Positions 18,187-25,642 of a stretch of DNA of 64,000 nt are shown one piece after another. A model generated the notes under the pieces. The model was not told the DNA's origin. It searched no databases and was given only the letters and a program-made list of their open reading frames with translations. How positions within the stretch are numbered: position 1 is the first letter of the stretch; every line of letters begins with the position of its first letter. Position numbers and translations under genes: made by a program. Source of the DNA: G963668605 sp963668605 (GTDB lineage Bacteria; Acidobacteriota; Terriglobia; Bryobacterales; Bryobacteraceae); the NCBI GenBank assembly GCA_963668605.1, contig OY764903.1, forward strand, positions 1,240,001 through 1,304,000. Direction: 5' to 3'.

Positions 18187-19593
18187 TTATTCGAGCGCTG
18201 CCGTCACGTAGATCAGTTGCCCGTACCGTTCCACCAGGAGTGCGATGGGGTTGCCGGATTTCTTGTCCTTCAGCGCGTTCCGCAGCTCGTCGAGCGACGA
18301 AATGTTCTGGTTGTTCAGCGCGTAGATTACGTCGCCCGCCACCAGACCCGGATTCAGCCCGGCATATTCCGCCGGAACCGCAGCCACAGCAACGCCTGAA
18401 AGACGCCTGAGGTTCGGCAGAATGGCAGTCACCTTCTCATCCACGGTCACCGCCAGAATCCCCAACTGGCGAACCAGCGCGGCATCGTAATTGGCGAGGT
18501 CCTCCAGTTGGCCGGGCTCGTTCTTCCGTTCGAGAATGGCGACTGTCTTGGACATCCGCTCCTTGCCACGCTGGATCTCCATGATCAGCTCGTCTCCGGG
18601 CGCCCGCTGGAACACCACCAGAGCCAGGTCCCGCGCTTCTCGCATCGGCTTTCCGTCGATAGACAGCACAACGTCACCCGGTTCCAGTCCCGCGGCGTAC
18701 GCTGCGCCACTCGGCGCCACGTCCGAAAGGATCACGCCCGAATCCCTGCCCAGTCCCAGGGCCGCTCCCAGTCTTGATGTGATCGTCTCGGGAATCACTC
18801 CGATCGCGCCGCGCCGTACCCGCCCGTCCTTGCGAAGCCTCTGATACACGTCCTTGGCCAGATTGGCGGGAATGGCGAACCCGATCCCTTCGTTGCCGCC
18901 CGATTCCGAGAAGATCAGCGTGTTGATGCCGGCAATGCGCCCCTCGGCATCCAGCAATGGCCCTCCGCTGTTGCCGGGATTGATCGGTGCGTCGGTCTGG
19001 ATATAGACCATCGGACTTCCCTCTTTGAGTTGCCGGAAAGTCGCACTCACCACGCCATGCGAGAGGGAGTTCTGCAATCCGAGCGGGCTGCCCAGAGCCA
19101 GCACCAACTGCCCCTGCCGGAGTTTATCCGAGTTCAGGAATGAAAGCGACGGCAGGTTCTTGTCCTCGATCTTCACCACAGCGATGTCCACCTGCCGATC
19201 CAGTCCGATCAATTTCGCGGGCAGCAAGTGCCCGTGCGGCTCCTGTCCATTCTCGTCAGTCCGCAGAATCTTGACCTCCATGCGGCGGGCGTTTTGCACT
19301 ACGTGAGCGTTGGTGACGATATACCCGTCGGGGTCCACAATCACGCCCGACCCGGTGGCTTCTCGCTCCGATACGAACCCCGTGCGTTCCGATTCCTCTT
19401 TCCCGACGGGCGCCAATGTTTGCACCACGATCTGAACTACAGCCGGGCTCGCGGACTGGGCGAGATCTTCCATGGCTGCGCTGTATTCCGCCAGGAACTT
19501 CGAGGGCTTGGGAGACGCCGCGACCGTCTGCGCGGCGTCTGGTGCGGGCGCCAATAACAGGGCCATCGCACCGAGAATAGCCATCCTGATCAT
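18187..19593 (-). CDS. HtrA/DegP-like periplasmic serine protease with two PDZ domains
   Basis: 468 residues with a signal peptide (MAILGAMALLLAPAPDAA). The trypsin-like domain has the full triad: H97 in TNAHVV, D136 in QVDIAVVK and S209 in GNSGGPL. PDZ1 lies at about 265-355 (GLEPGDVVLSIDGKPMREAR) and PDZ2 at about 375-460 (GLNPGLVAGDVIYALNNQNI). Length matches DegP/DegQ. It degrades or refolds damaged envelope proteins. GGAGG lies 13 bases before the ATG. The pseudo-receiver gene is directly upstream in the same direction (30 bases), so co-transcription is possible. Confidence 0.94.
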   Translation of the reverse strand: MIRMAILGAMALLLAPAPDAAQTVAASPKPSKFLAEYSAAMEDLAQSASPAVVQIVVQTLAPVGKEESERTGFVSEREATGSGVIVDPDGYIVTNAHVVQNARRMEVKILRTDENGQEPHGHLLPAKLIGLDRQVDIAVVKIEDKNLPSLSFLNSDKLRQGQLVLALGSPLGLQNSLSHGVVSATFRQLKEGSPMVYIQTDAPINPGNSGGPLLDAEGRIAGINTLIFSESGGNEGIGFAIPANLAKDVYQRLRKDGRVRRGAIGVIPETITSRLGAALGLGRDSGVILSDVAPSGAAYAAGLEPGDVVLSIDGKPMREARDLALVVFQRAPGDELIMEIQRGKERMSKTVAILERKNEPGQLEDLANYDAALVRQLGILAVTVDEKVTAILPNLRRLSGVAVAAVPAEYAGLNPGLVAGDVIYALNNQNISSLDELRNALKDKKSGNPIALLVERYGQLIYVTAALE

Positions 19594-19623
19594 GTCTTTT
19601 CTTATTCCTCCGCTGGGCCGCTG

Positions 19624-20124
19624 CTATGAACCACCGCACGAACCTACTGCGTATGCAGTTTTCGTGTCTTCGGAACTCCGGCATGTTCGTGCCTTCGGAA
19701 CTCCGGTACGGAGGTACTGTTCATACCAACGACGTGAGGCCGAGCTCACGATTCGAATGACTTCTTCTCTATCAAAAGGCTTTGCCAGAACATCGTACGC
19801 TCCGACATTCAGAGCTTCCGCCCACAGGTACTCATCCGCCAGCCGTGACGTGACGATTACGTGTGGCGGCTGAGGCAACAGCCTCGCGCAATCCAACGCG
19901 TCCCTCCAAGTACCCGGGGCCAAATTACGCTCACAAATCACCACTGGAGCATGGTTCTCTGCCAGGAATGCTCTGGCGGATGGAATCGCGAGAGCCCTGT
20001 GCAGAATCCATCGAACCTCGCTGAAGATCTGCTCTAGAGCATTGTGGTCGTCTTCGATAGGACTGATCGACAGTACGGTTCCAACGGCGGACGCGCTCGT
20101 TTCGATACCCAACAGTGCGGTCAA
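19624..20124 (-). CDS. Stand-alone pseudo-receiver protein, paralogue of 16000-16518
   Basis: 166 residues starting at a TTG at 20124, which is supported by GGAGG 7 bases upstream. A CheY-like fold is seen in GTVLSISPIEDDHNALEQIF and HAPVVICERNLAPGTWRDAL. As in its paralogue, the phosphoacceptor Asp is Glu in ICER. The final motif VLAKPFDREEVIRIV keeps the receiver Lys. Such Glu-type receivers are frequent in Acidobacteriota. Role unknown; it sits upstream of htrA on the same strand. The 3' end contains a 14-base direct repeat (19668-19681 and 19693-19706), so the native C-terminus may once have been different. Confidence 0.72.
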   Translation of the reverse strand: MTALLGIETSASAVGTVLSISPIEDDHNALEQIFSEVRWILHRALAIPSARAFLAENHAPVVICERNLAPGTWRDALDCARLLPQPPHVIVTSRLADEYLWAEALNVGAYDVLAKPFDREEVIRIVSSASRRWYEQYLRTGVPKARTCRSSEDTKTAYAVGSCGGS

Positions 20125-20355
20125 AGCGAACCTCCAGCAAGCTCAAATCAAAGCGAAAACGGTAGCGCAAAATGCCCTGGTCTGCGTGGCTGAAGCTCGC
20201 AGCCGCGAGAACGGGCCTCCTCCCATGCGCTACACTGATCTCCGATCTCCCGGTACAGTGCCCGGACTACAATTCCGGGCAACATCCTTCTTGTATGTTA
20301 TAGGCGCTAACACCGGGCGTAACGTTACCAACAAGCGCTGTACTCGTCGGAGCTA

Positions 20356-20811
20356 TCAAGGTCGGATTGGCATCGCACCGATTGGAAAGGGTCCAACGTA
20401 GGGATCCGTTGAGACCGGGGAGCAGGTGATGTGGCGTAACAGACGTGCCAGTCGACCGCCGCTGGCGGATGTGCTGTGACCGGCGCCCTGGTCTACTTCC
20501 CCTGCATCGTATGCTGTGCTCCAGCCGGCCCTCTGCCCCGTCTCGACGCCCGCCAGTGGCTTGAGTGGGAACACTCCGAACTTAGGCAATGCGAGAAGGG
20601 CGGGACGTTCGGCTAGCCTCAGGCTAGTGATACGCATCAGGGAAGAGGGAAATCGGGTCTCCAGCCCAAGCCGGAGCCCACTGAGGCGGGCCGCTGGCGG
20701 GGAATCCCCGCCGCTGTCCTCGGCCCAATCCTTCGCCATGACGGGCAGGGTCACTGCAACCAGGAACGCTGCCAACATCCCGGCGTGCGGTTTGCTGAAT
20801 TGACCGATCAT
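20356..20811 (-). CDS. Doubtful exported protein of unknown function
   Basis: An open frame of 151 codons with a plausible signal peptide (MLAAFLVAVTLPVMAKDWAE) after MIGQFSKPHAG. GAGG lies about 9 bases before the ATG. The remaining sequence is low in familiar motifs and rich in Ser, Gly and Arg, which may mean the downstream part is out of the original frame. It could be a decayed gene. Positions 20125-20355 hold nothing recognisable. Confidence 0.28.
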   Translation of the reverse strand: MIGQFSKPHAGMLAAFLVAVTLPVMAKDWAEDSGGDSPPAARLSGLRLGLETRFPSSLMRITSLRLAERPALLALPKFGVFPLKPLAGVETGQRAGWSTAYDAGEVDQGAGHSTSASGGRLARLLRHITCSPVSTDPYVGPFPIGAMPIRP

Positions 20812-20851
20812 TTGTGAAACCTCGTCAAGCTAGATCGTTCGTGGCGACGGA

Positions 20852-20891
20852 AACCGGCCTCAGTCCTTCAAGGAAGGCTCTGGGGCCGGTT
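20852..20891 (-). terminator. Hairpin downstream of the first PEGA gene
   Basis: AACCGGCC at 20852-20859 pairs with GGCCGGTT at 20884-20891, with CCTTC/GAAGG pairing further inside. The stem lies 47 bases after the stop of the minus-strand PEGA gene. A nearly identical hairpin follows the paralogue (21718-21758). No clear T run follows, so it may be a terminator or an mRNA-stabilising stem. Confidence 0.5.
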
Positions 20892-20938
20892 CGGGCCTCG
20901 AAACCACATGCCATGCGCGGGCAATGCGGTGCTACCGT

Positions 20939-21391
20939 TCACGATTTCGGCACGACGCTCAACTCTGGGCGCACGTGCGTGGTCTTGCCGTTCAACACGT
21001 AGATCCGTTCGGCGAATTTCGTACGGCCCGGAGAGCGGACTTCCAGGTTGTACGCCCCTTGCCGTAGCCAGATTGACTTCAAGTCTCCGGCCGTGCCGGC
21101 GTAAGCGCCATCGACGTAAACCTCTGCGTCTTTGACCTTTGTATCCAGTTTCACTAGACCGGCATCCGGGTGTAAGAACCCTACTGGGTAGGCCCCATAA
21201 TAAAATGGATCGTACCCGTAGTAGCCCCATGGACCAAATGCCGAGCCAAAACCGAAGCCTCCTCGAACGTGTCGGACGGCCGCGCCCGCGGGCAGTGCCA
21301 CGATCAGGGCGGCGCAAACGACCAGCAGTTTTCGCATGATCGACTTACCCATCTGGGATCTTGCGGCTGCCGTGCCAGTTGTGAGTGTCAT
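20939..21391 (-). CDS. Exported PEGA-domain protein
   Basis: 150 residues. A signal peptide (MRKLLVVCAALIVALPAGA) is preceded by an 18-residue extension. AAGGAG before the first ATG supports the long start, but Met19 at 21337 is a good alternative. After a Gly/Tyr/Phe-rich linker (GFGFGSAFGPWGYYGYDPFY), a PEGA domain spans about 80-140: VKLDTKVKDAEVYVDGAYAG, then WLRQGAYNLEVRSPGR. PEGA domains are small beta domains of surface or periplasmic proteins. It is a close paralogue of 21802-22194. Confidence 0.78.
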   Translation of the reverse strand: MTLTTGTAAARSQMGKSIMRKLLVVCAALIVALPAGAAVRHVRGGFGFGSAFGPWGYYGYDPFYYGAYPVGFLHPDAGLVKLDTKVKDAEVYVDGAYAGTAGDLKSIWLRQGAYNLEVRSPGRTKFAERIYVLNGKTTHVRPELSVVPKS

Positions 21392-21481
21392 TGTCTTACT
21401 CTCCTTATTTGGAACTCGCTTCCTGCTCAGTCATATTGATAGACGTGCCGCAAACGAGCCCGTGTATGACCTCGATCGGGT

Positions 21482-21655
21482 AATGCGGCAGCAGACGGAA
21501 GAGTAGATCGGTTCGAGGACCACATCAAGCTGGATGGCGTGGTCAACTCTGACGCGAAAAGGAGAATTGCCAAGGTTGCAGCCAGCCAGGCAGCGGCTGT
21601 GTCATTGGCCGTGAACGGCTTTGTCGAAAGGTTCGGGGATGAGACCACAACGTAA
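21482..21655 (+). pseudogene. Possible BON-domain remnant
   Basis: A plus-strand frame reads RVDRFEDHIKLDGVVNSDAK, then RRIAKVAASQAAAVSLAVNG, ending in TAA at 21653. The pattern (I-LDG-V-S---K--I--VA----AV--V-N-) resembles the C-terminal half of a BON domain. There is no N-terminal half or start. The match is weak and could be chance. Confidence 0.25.
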
Positions 21656-21717
21656 CGGAATGGTGGTTGACTGGGTGTTGCTTGGGGCGGGCGATTAATA
21701 GCTATCCTAAACGCGGA

Positions 21718-21758
21718 AACCGGCCCCAGGCATTCCCGAGGAAGGGCCGGGGCCGGTT
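21718..21758 (-). terminator. Hairpin downstream of the second PEGA gene
   Basis: AACCGGCC (21718-21725) pairs with GGCCGGTT (21751-21758), with CCC/GGG and TTCC/GGAA pairs inside. It lies 44 bases after the stop of the PEGA gene at 21802. It copies the hairpin at 20852-20891, showing that the duplicated unit included the 3' flank. Confidence 0.5.
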
Positions 21759-21801
21759 CGTACATCACCCGATGTGATGTGCCGCAAATTTACGCCGTGG
21801 C

Positions 21802-22194
21802 TCATGGCTTCGGCTCGACGCGCAGTTCCGGACGGACATGCAGGGTCTTGCCGTTCACCACGTAGATCCGTTCCGCGTAGCGGGCACGGCCCGGAGAACG
21901 GACTTCCAGGTTGTACGCCCCTTGCCGCAACCACATCGACTTCAGCTTTCCGGCAGTCCCGGCGTAGGCGCCATTAATGTACACGTCCGCGTTTTTGATG
22001 TTCGTGTCCAACCTAATCTCGCCCGCGTTCGGGTGCGAGAACATGGGGTACGCTCCATACGAGTACGGCGCATACCAGTAGCCCCACGGACCAAATGACG
22101 GGCCAAAACCGAAGCCTCTCCGGACGTATCGGACAGCCGCGCCTGCGGGCAGTGCCACGATCAAGGCGGTGAAAATTAACAGAAGCTTTCGCAT
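21802..22194 (-). CDS. Exported PEGA-domain protein, tandem paralogue
   Basis: 130 residues from the ATG at 22194, which has AGGAGG 7 bases upstream; the longer frame to 22230 would place that site inside the gene. The build matches its neighbour: signal peptide (MRKLLLIFTALIVALPAGA), aromatic Gly-rich linker (GFGFGPSFGPWGYWYAPYSY), and PEGA domain (IRLDTNIKNADVYINGAYAG, WLRQGAYNLEVRSPGR). Both paralogues end with HVRPEL. The pair arose by local duplication; function beyond a surface or periplasmic location is unknown. Confidence 0.8.
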   Translation of the reverse strand: MRKLLLIFTALIVALPAGAAVRYVRRGFGFGPSFGPWGYWYAPYSYGAYPMFSHPNAGEIRLDTNIKNADVYINGAYAGTAGKLKSMWLRQGAYNLEVRSPGRARYAERIYVVNGKTLHVRPELRVEPKP

Positions 22195-22409
22195 GATCCA
22201 GCCTCCTGGCTGTTTTCTAGCACGTTTCATGCCAGCCGCTAAGTGCTTGTATTCATGAGCGATTCGTTAAGACGGACCATGGCCGAAAACCACCACTCTG
22301 GCCGAACACCAACAGCGCGGCGGTGCTGTCGCCACATATGGCCAGGTTGGCTGCGCAGAAGGGTTCGGCCCATCGTCAGCCCGAAGGGAAATCGCTCTCA
22401 GGCACGACA

Positions 22410-22787
22410 CTAGGCCTGAGCCTGGAGGCCAGTCAGTTTAGCCGCTGAGAAACTGCTTAGGGCTGCGGCCTCATCCTCAAACGTCTCGAAGACCGTGTAC
22501 AGCTTGGCGAGCTTCAGAAGATCATGCACGCGATTGGCGAGGTTCAAAAGTTTGATCTCGCTTCCGGCGGCAGTGGCGGTCATGTGCGCGGCTACCAGCT
22601 CACCGAGACCTGAGCTGTCGATGTAGGTGACGCCAGCCATGTTCAGAAGTATCCGCCTGGAACCGCCGTCCACCACTTCCTGAAGTTTGTTGCGTAGCGC
22701 GGCGGTGCCTTCACCCAATGTCAGTTTTCCGCTGGCTTCGACGATGATCACATTGCCCTTTGCGCGGGTTGTCAATTTCATGGTCAT
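22410..22787 (-). CDS. STAS-domain anti-sigma factor antagonist
   Basis: 125 residues forming a single STAS domain. GVTYIDSSGLGELVAAH (about 52-68) contains the conserved DSSG in which Ser58 is the expected phosphorylation site for an anti-sigma kinase. Such proteins release a sigma factor in partner-switching cascades when dephosphorylated. GGAG lies 9 bases before the ATG. The two genes upstream are co-directional. A remnant of a SpoIIE-type phosphatase occurs at 16588-16740, which is suggestive but far away. No intact anti-sigma kinase is in the window. Confidence 0.88.
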   Translation of the reverse strand: MTMKLTTRAKGNVIIVEASGKLTLGEGTAALRNKLQEVVDGGSRRILLNMAGVTYIDSSGLGELVAAHMTATAAGSEIKLLNLANRVHDLLKLAKLYTVFETFEDEAAALSSFSAAKLTGLQAQA

Positions 22788-22842
22788 GGAATTATTCTCC
22801 TTTTCCTTTTGTTTTCCTATCTCTTCTCTGAGCGAGTCGCAG

Positions 22843-23040
22843 TTAAGTCAATACGCGCACAAAAGTCCCCTGCGCTCTGCAATTGCTAGTGTCGATCTCA
22901 TCTACGAACACGTTTGCGATAAAGAAGCCCCCGGCCGGGCCCAAGATCGGGGTTCTGGTCTTCGCGAGGACCTGGTGCTCAGCTGAGGGCGGGGCAGCGG
23001 CTTTACCGAGGTGCTCCGCGCCATCCGATTCACGACTCAT
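22843..23040 (-). CDS. Small protein translationally coupled to the upstream gene, function unknown
   Basis: 65 codons starting in an ATGA overlap with the stop of the 192-residue gene, and ending 55 bases before the STAS gene. The C-terminal half (GGFFIANVFVDEIDTSNCRA, then GTFVRVL) faintly resembles the last strand-helix-strand of HATPase-type anti-sigma factors (GRG-FL---MDEV----GTEVRM). It may be a decayed anti-sigma kinase or a chance frame. Confidence 0.35.
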   Translation of the reverse strand: MSRESDGAEHLGKAAAPPSAEHQVLAKTRTPILGPAGGFFIANVFVDEIDTSNCRAQGTFVRVLT

Positions 23041-23615
23041 TCGGCAGTGCGGTCGGAATCTGCCCAGATGCGCTTCTCCAATTGCACCTCCTGATCGCGC
23101 AGCTTGTCATACTTCAGGAAGTTCTTGAGGATCTTCGCAATCTGCTCGGAGTCCTGCCAAACCCGGTCGGCGTAATCGCGGTAAGCCTCCGTCCACAAGC
23201 GGTCTCTGTTTTCACTGAAGTACTTGATCGCGCTCTCGGTGTTCGCAGCAGTCGCCTGGAGCAGGGGCTCGACCTGGTTTACGGCCCGCTGTTCCCACGG
23301 CGCCAGCGACTCGCGCTCCACCGTTATGCTGCCGATCTCTCGGCCCATCCGGTTGACCTCATTCTTCAACGCCGTCAGTTGGGCGAGTTGCAAATCCGGA
23401 CTACACTTCGCGTTGGTGATCATTCTCAGCTGATCGGCCTCATTCGCCAATAAAGTGGCGGACGCCTGGACTTGCTTCAGCGCCTTCTTGGTCAGCGTCT
23501 CCTTAGCCAAATCGTCAACCGTGATAGCTGTGGGCATCCGGATCGCCGCCTGCGCCAGCGGCAACGATAAGGTGATCAGCATTGCGGCGGTGATGGACAT
23601 GTTCTTCCTGGTCAT
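23037..23615 (-). CDS. Exported, mostly helical protein of unknown function
   Basis: 192 residues with a signal peptide (MSITAAMLITLSLPLAQA after five residues). The mature part is predicted helical, with heptad-like Leu/Ala patterns (LANEADQLRMITNAKCSPDL, LTALKNEVNRMGREIGSITV) and one Cys. GGAG lies 12 bases before the ATG. No family is recognised. It leads the small group with the coupled 65-residue frame and the STAS gene. Confidence 0.6.
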   Translation of the reverse strand: MTRKNMSITAAMLITLSLPLAQAAIRMPTAITVDDLAKETLTKKALKQVQASATLLANEADQLRMITNAKCSPDLQLAQLTALKNEVNRMGREIGSITVERESLAPWEQRAVNQVEPLLQATAANTESAIKYFSENRDRLWTEAYRDYADRVWQDSEQIAKILKNFLKYDKLRDQEVQLEKRIWADSDRTAE

Positions 23616-23772
23616 GACTTGCCTGCTCTCCTCTTCGGACTATTGGCCGAGAATGCTGTCACCAATTCGGCTCACTAGGGAAGACGAAAACGCGCTAGAA
23701 ACCGCATCTACTCCCAACAGGGCATACTCTGCCCCGGCGAGTTGGTAGCGATCGTGCAAGACAATTTACCTG

Positions 23773-23943
23773 ATGCCCCTCCACGCTTCGAGCCCGCCTA
23801 CTGAGGAAGAAAAGCGCCGGGAACTCGAAATCGCTCTTGGCAGCCGGATTTTCGCGCGCGCCGGGCATTTGCCCGCACTTTTCGATTACTTATTCAAGGC
23901 GAACTCGGAGGGACCGCACAGGGATCTGGCCGAGTATGTGATC
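23773..23943 (+). pseudogene. Truncated copy of the regulator-like gene at 25643
   Basis: The 57 codons read SSPPTEEEKRRELEIALGSR, IFARAGHLPALFDYLFKANS and GPHRDLAEYVI. They match the first 60 residues of the protein at 25643-26962 (NPPTEEEKRRALDIVLGSRT, FARAEQLRALLQYLCKAEAE, GQHKGLSEYVI). Homology stops abruptly at 23943, where the 3' flank of the GH43 gene begins. The intact copy lies on the other side of GH43, so the enzyme gene is bracketed by a full and a broken version. Confidence 0.75.
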
Positions 23944-23990
23944 GCGATGCCCGTCCCGGAACCCGGAACCCCTGGGCCAACGTGCCGCGG

Positions 23991-25517
23991 TTACTTCGCG
24001 GGCTGCTTCGCCGGTTTGCCGAAGACCGTGAACTCGAGCACGCCGGCGGACTGGCTCTTGGCCGGACCTGTCAGCGTCAGGCGGACCCAGCGGGCCTTCG
24101 CCGGTGCGAAAGTTGAGAACTCCACGTTCTGCCCCCGCTTGTTGGCGCGCTGGTCCACTATGGGCCGGAAGGTTTTTCCGTCCAGCGAGGTTTCGATCAG
24201 GTACTGATAGGCGACAGGTCGCACCGCCTTGGCGGCGTCGGCGTACCACAGGGTGTGGCCGTCTCTGTCGAGATCGCGCGGAGCGGGGTGCGGCACGGCG
24301 TCGAAGAGGATGCGCGCCGAATCGACGTCGAACTCCTGGTTGTTGTCGGCTGGATTGCGGCAGCCGAGGTCGATCAGCAGCCATGGTGCGGAGTCACCTT
24401 CGGCCGGCTCCCACCACGTGCGCACATTATTGTCGAAAGCGTTCTCCGGTTCGCGGCCGGGACGCGCACTGCTCGCCGCCCACGTGTACTTGTTGATCGA
24501 AACCGGAATCGAGCCGCTATCGTTTCCCAGCCATGGCTTGGGTTGGACGCCCGGCGCCCACTGTGGCGCCTCGCTGGGTCCGTTCACGAACATGTTGCCC
24601 TTTTCATCGAAGCCCACCGGATCCATCCCGATGCGGCGGTCGAAGACGCCCCAGTTGCGGTAGAGCACCGTGTAAATCGCCCAAAGCCCGCCGTTCGGAC
24701 CCTCGACGATGCTATGGTGCCCCGTGCCGTTGATCAGCCCGTTCCTGTGTACGAGGATGGGATTGCGCGGGGCATAAGTGAAGGGTCCAAGTGGGCTGCG
24801 GCTAGTGTAAACGCCGACGGCGTAAGTTTTCCACTCGGTGCCGGGCGCGGAGTATTGCAGATAGTAGGCGCCGTTGCGTTTCGTCATCCACGGCGCCTCG
24901 AGCCAGCTTAGCGCGCTGCCTTCGTTTGAATCGCCGTAGCGCTCCCAAACGTGGCCCGGGTTGAAGGTCCAGAGCTTGCGCGCGGGGGCGGCGAAGTTGG
25001 TGGGGTTCTGCCGGTTCAGTTCGACTCCGTAGATACCGTCGGTGCGCCGGCCTGAATAGTACAGGTAGAGCCGGCCGTCATCGTCCAGAAATGTGGCGGG
25101 GTCGAATAGCAGCACCTTCTTGCCCTTATCGTCCTTGAAATCGCCGATGTACTCCCAGCCCTTGAGCGGATCGGCGCTGCGATATAGCCCGATGTCGTTG
25201 CCGGTCACATAGAGGTGGCCCTGAAACTCAAAAGCGTGCGGCGCGCTGACTGGCCGGCCGCCGGGCATTGTGACGGGGTGATGCTCCCAATGGACAAGAT
25301 CACTGGATGACCAGAAGATGCCGCCCGTGAGGAAGAGGTAGTACTGCCCTTGGAAGCGGATCACCGTCGGATCCGCAATGCTGCGGCTGTCTTCGATGGG
25401 AAGCGGATTGCAGTAGCGCAGCGCGCTGGAAAGGGACTGCGCGGTGCTCCCTCCATGGAATAGGAGCGCCAGACCCAGACTGAGAGAAATAGTTTGCACA
25501 CGACAATGAGGCAGCAT
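23991..25517 (-). CDS. Secreted GH43 glycoside hydrolase with C-terminal F5/8-type carbohydrate-binding domain
   Basis: 508 residues from the ATG at 25517, with AAGGA 6 bases upstream. A signal peptide leads into a five-bladed propeller. Predicted catalytic residues are D49 in SIADPTVIRF (base), D139 in LLFDPATFLDDDG (pKa modulator) and E207 in SWLEAPWMTKR (acid). Residues about 365-505 form a discoidin/CBM32-like sandwich (PENAFDNNVRTWWEP, WVRLTLTG). GH43 enzymes are mostly arabinofuranosidases, xylosidases or galactosidases. The gene is divergent from the regulator-like gene at 25643, which may control it. Confidence 0.9.
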   Translation of the reverse strand: MLPHCRVQTISLSLGLALLFHGGSTAQSLSSALRYCNPLPIEDSRSIADPTVIRFQGQYYLFLTGGIFWSSSDLVHWEHHPVTMPGGRPVSAPHAFEFQGHLYVTGNDIGLYRSADPLKGWEYIGDFKDDKGKKVLLFDPATFLDDDGRLYLYYSGRRTDGIYGVELNRQNPTNFAAPARKLWTFNPGHVWERYGDSNEGSALSWLEAPWMTKRNGAYYLQYSAPGTEWKTYAVGVYTSRSPLGPFTYAPRNPILVHRNGLINGTGHHSIVEGPNGGLWAIYTVLYRNWGVFDRRIGMDPVGFDEKGNMFVNGPSEAPQWAPGVQPKPWLGNDSGSIPVSINKYTWAASSARPGREPENAFDNNVRTWWEPAEGDSAPWLLIDLGCRNPADNNQEFDVDSARILFDAVPHPAPRDLDRDGHTLWYADAAKAVRPVAYQYLIETSLDGKTFRPIVDQRANKRGQNVEFSTFAPAKARWVRLTLTGPAKSQSAGVLEFTVFGKPAKQPAK

Positions 25518-25642
25518 CGAATTCCTTTCCGGTCCCGCCTGCGGGCCTTCCCAGTATGTAAGCCAGCGGTCACTAGACGTCAAGTTTGTTGCGTTACGCC
25601 GATGTCAATTCCGTTTCCTGACATTGAGATAAGTCGGCTACA

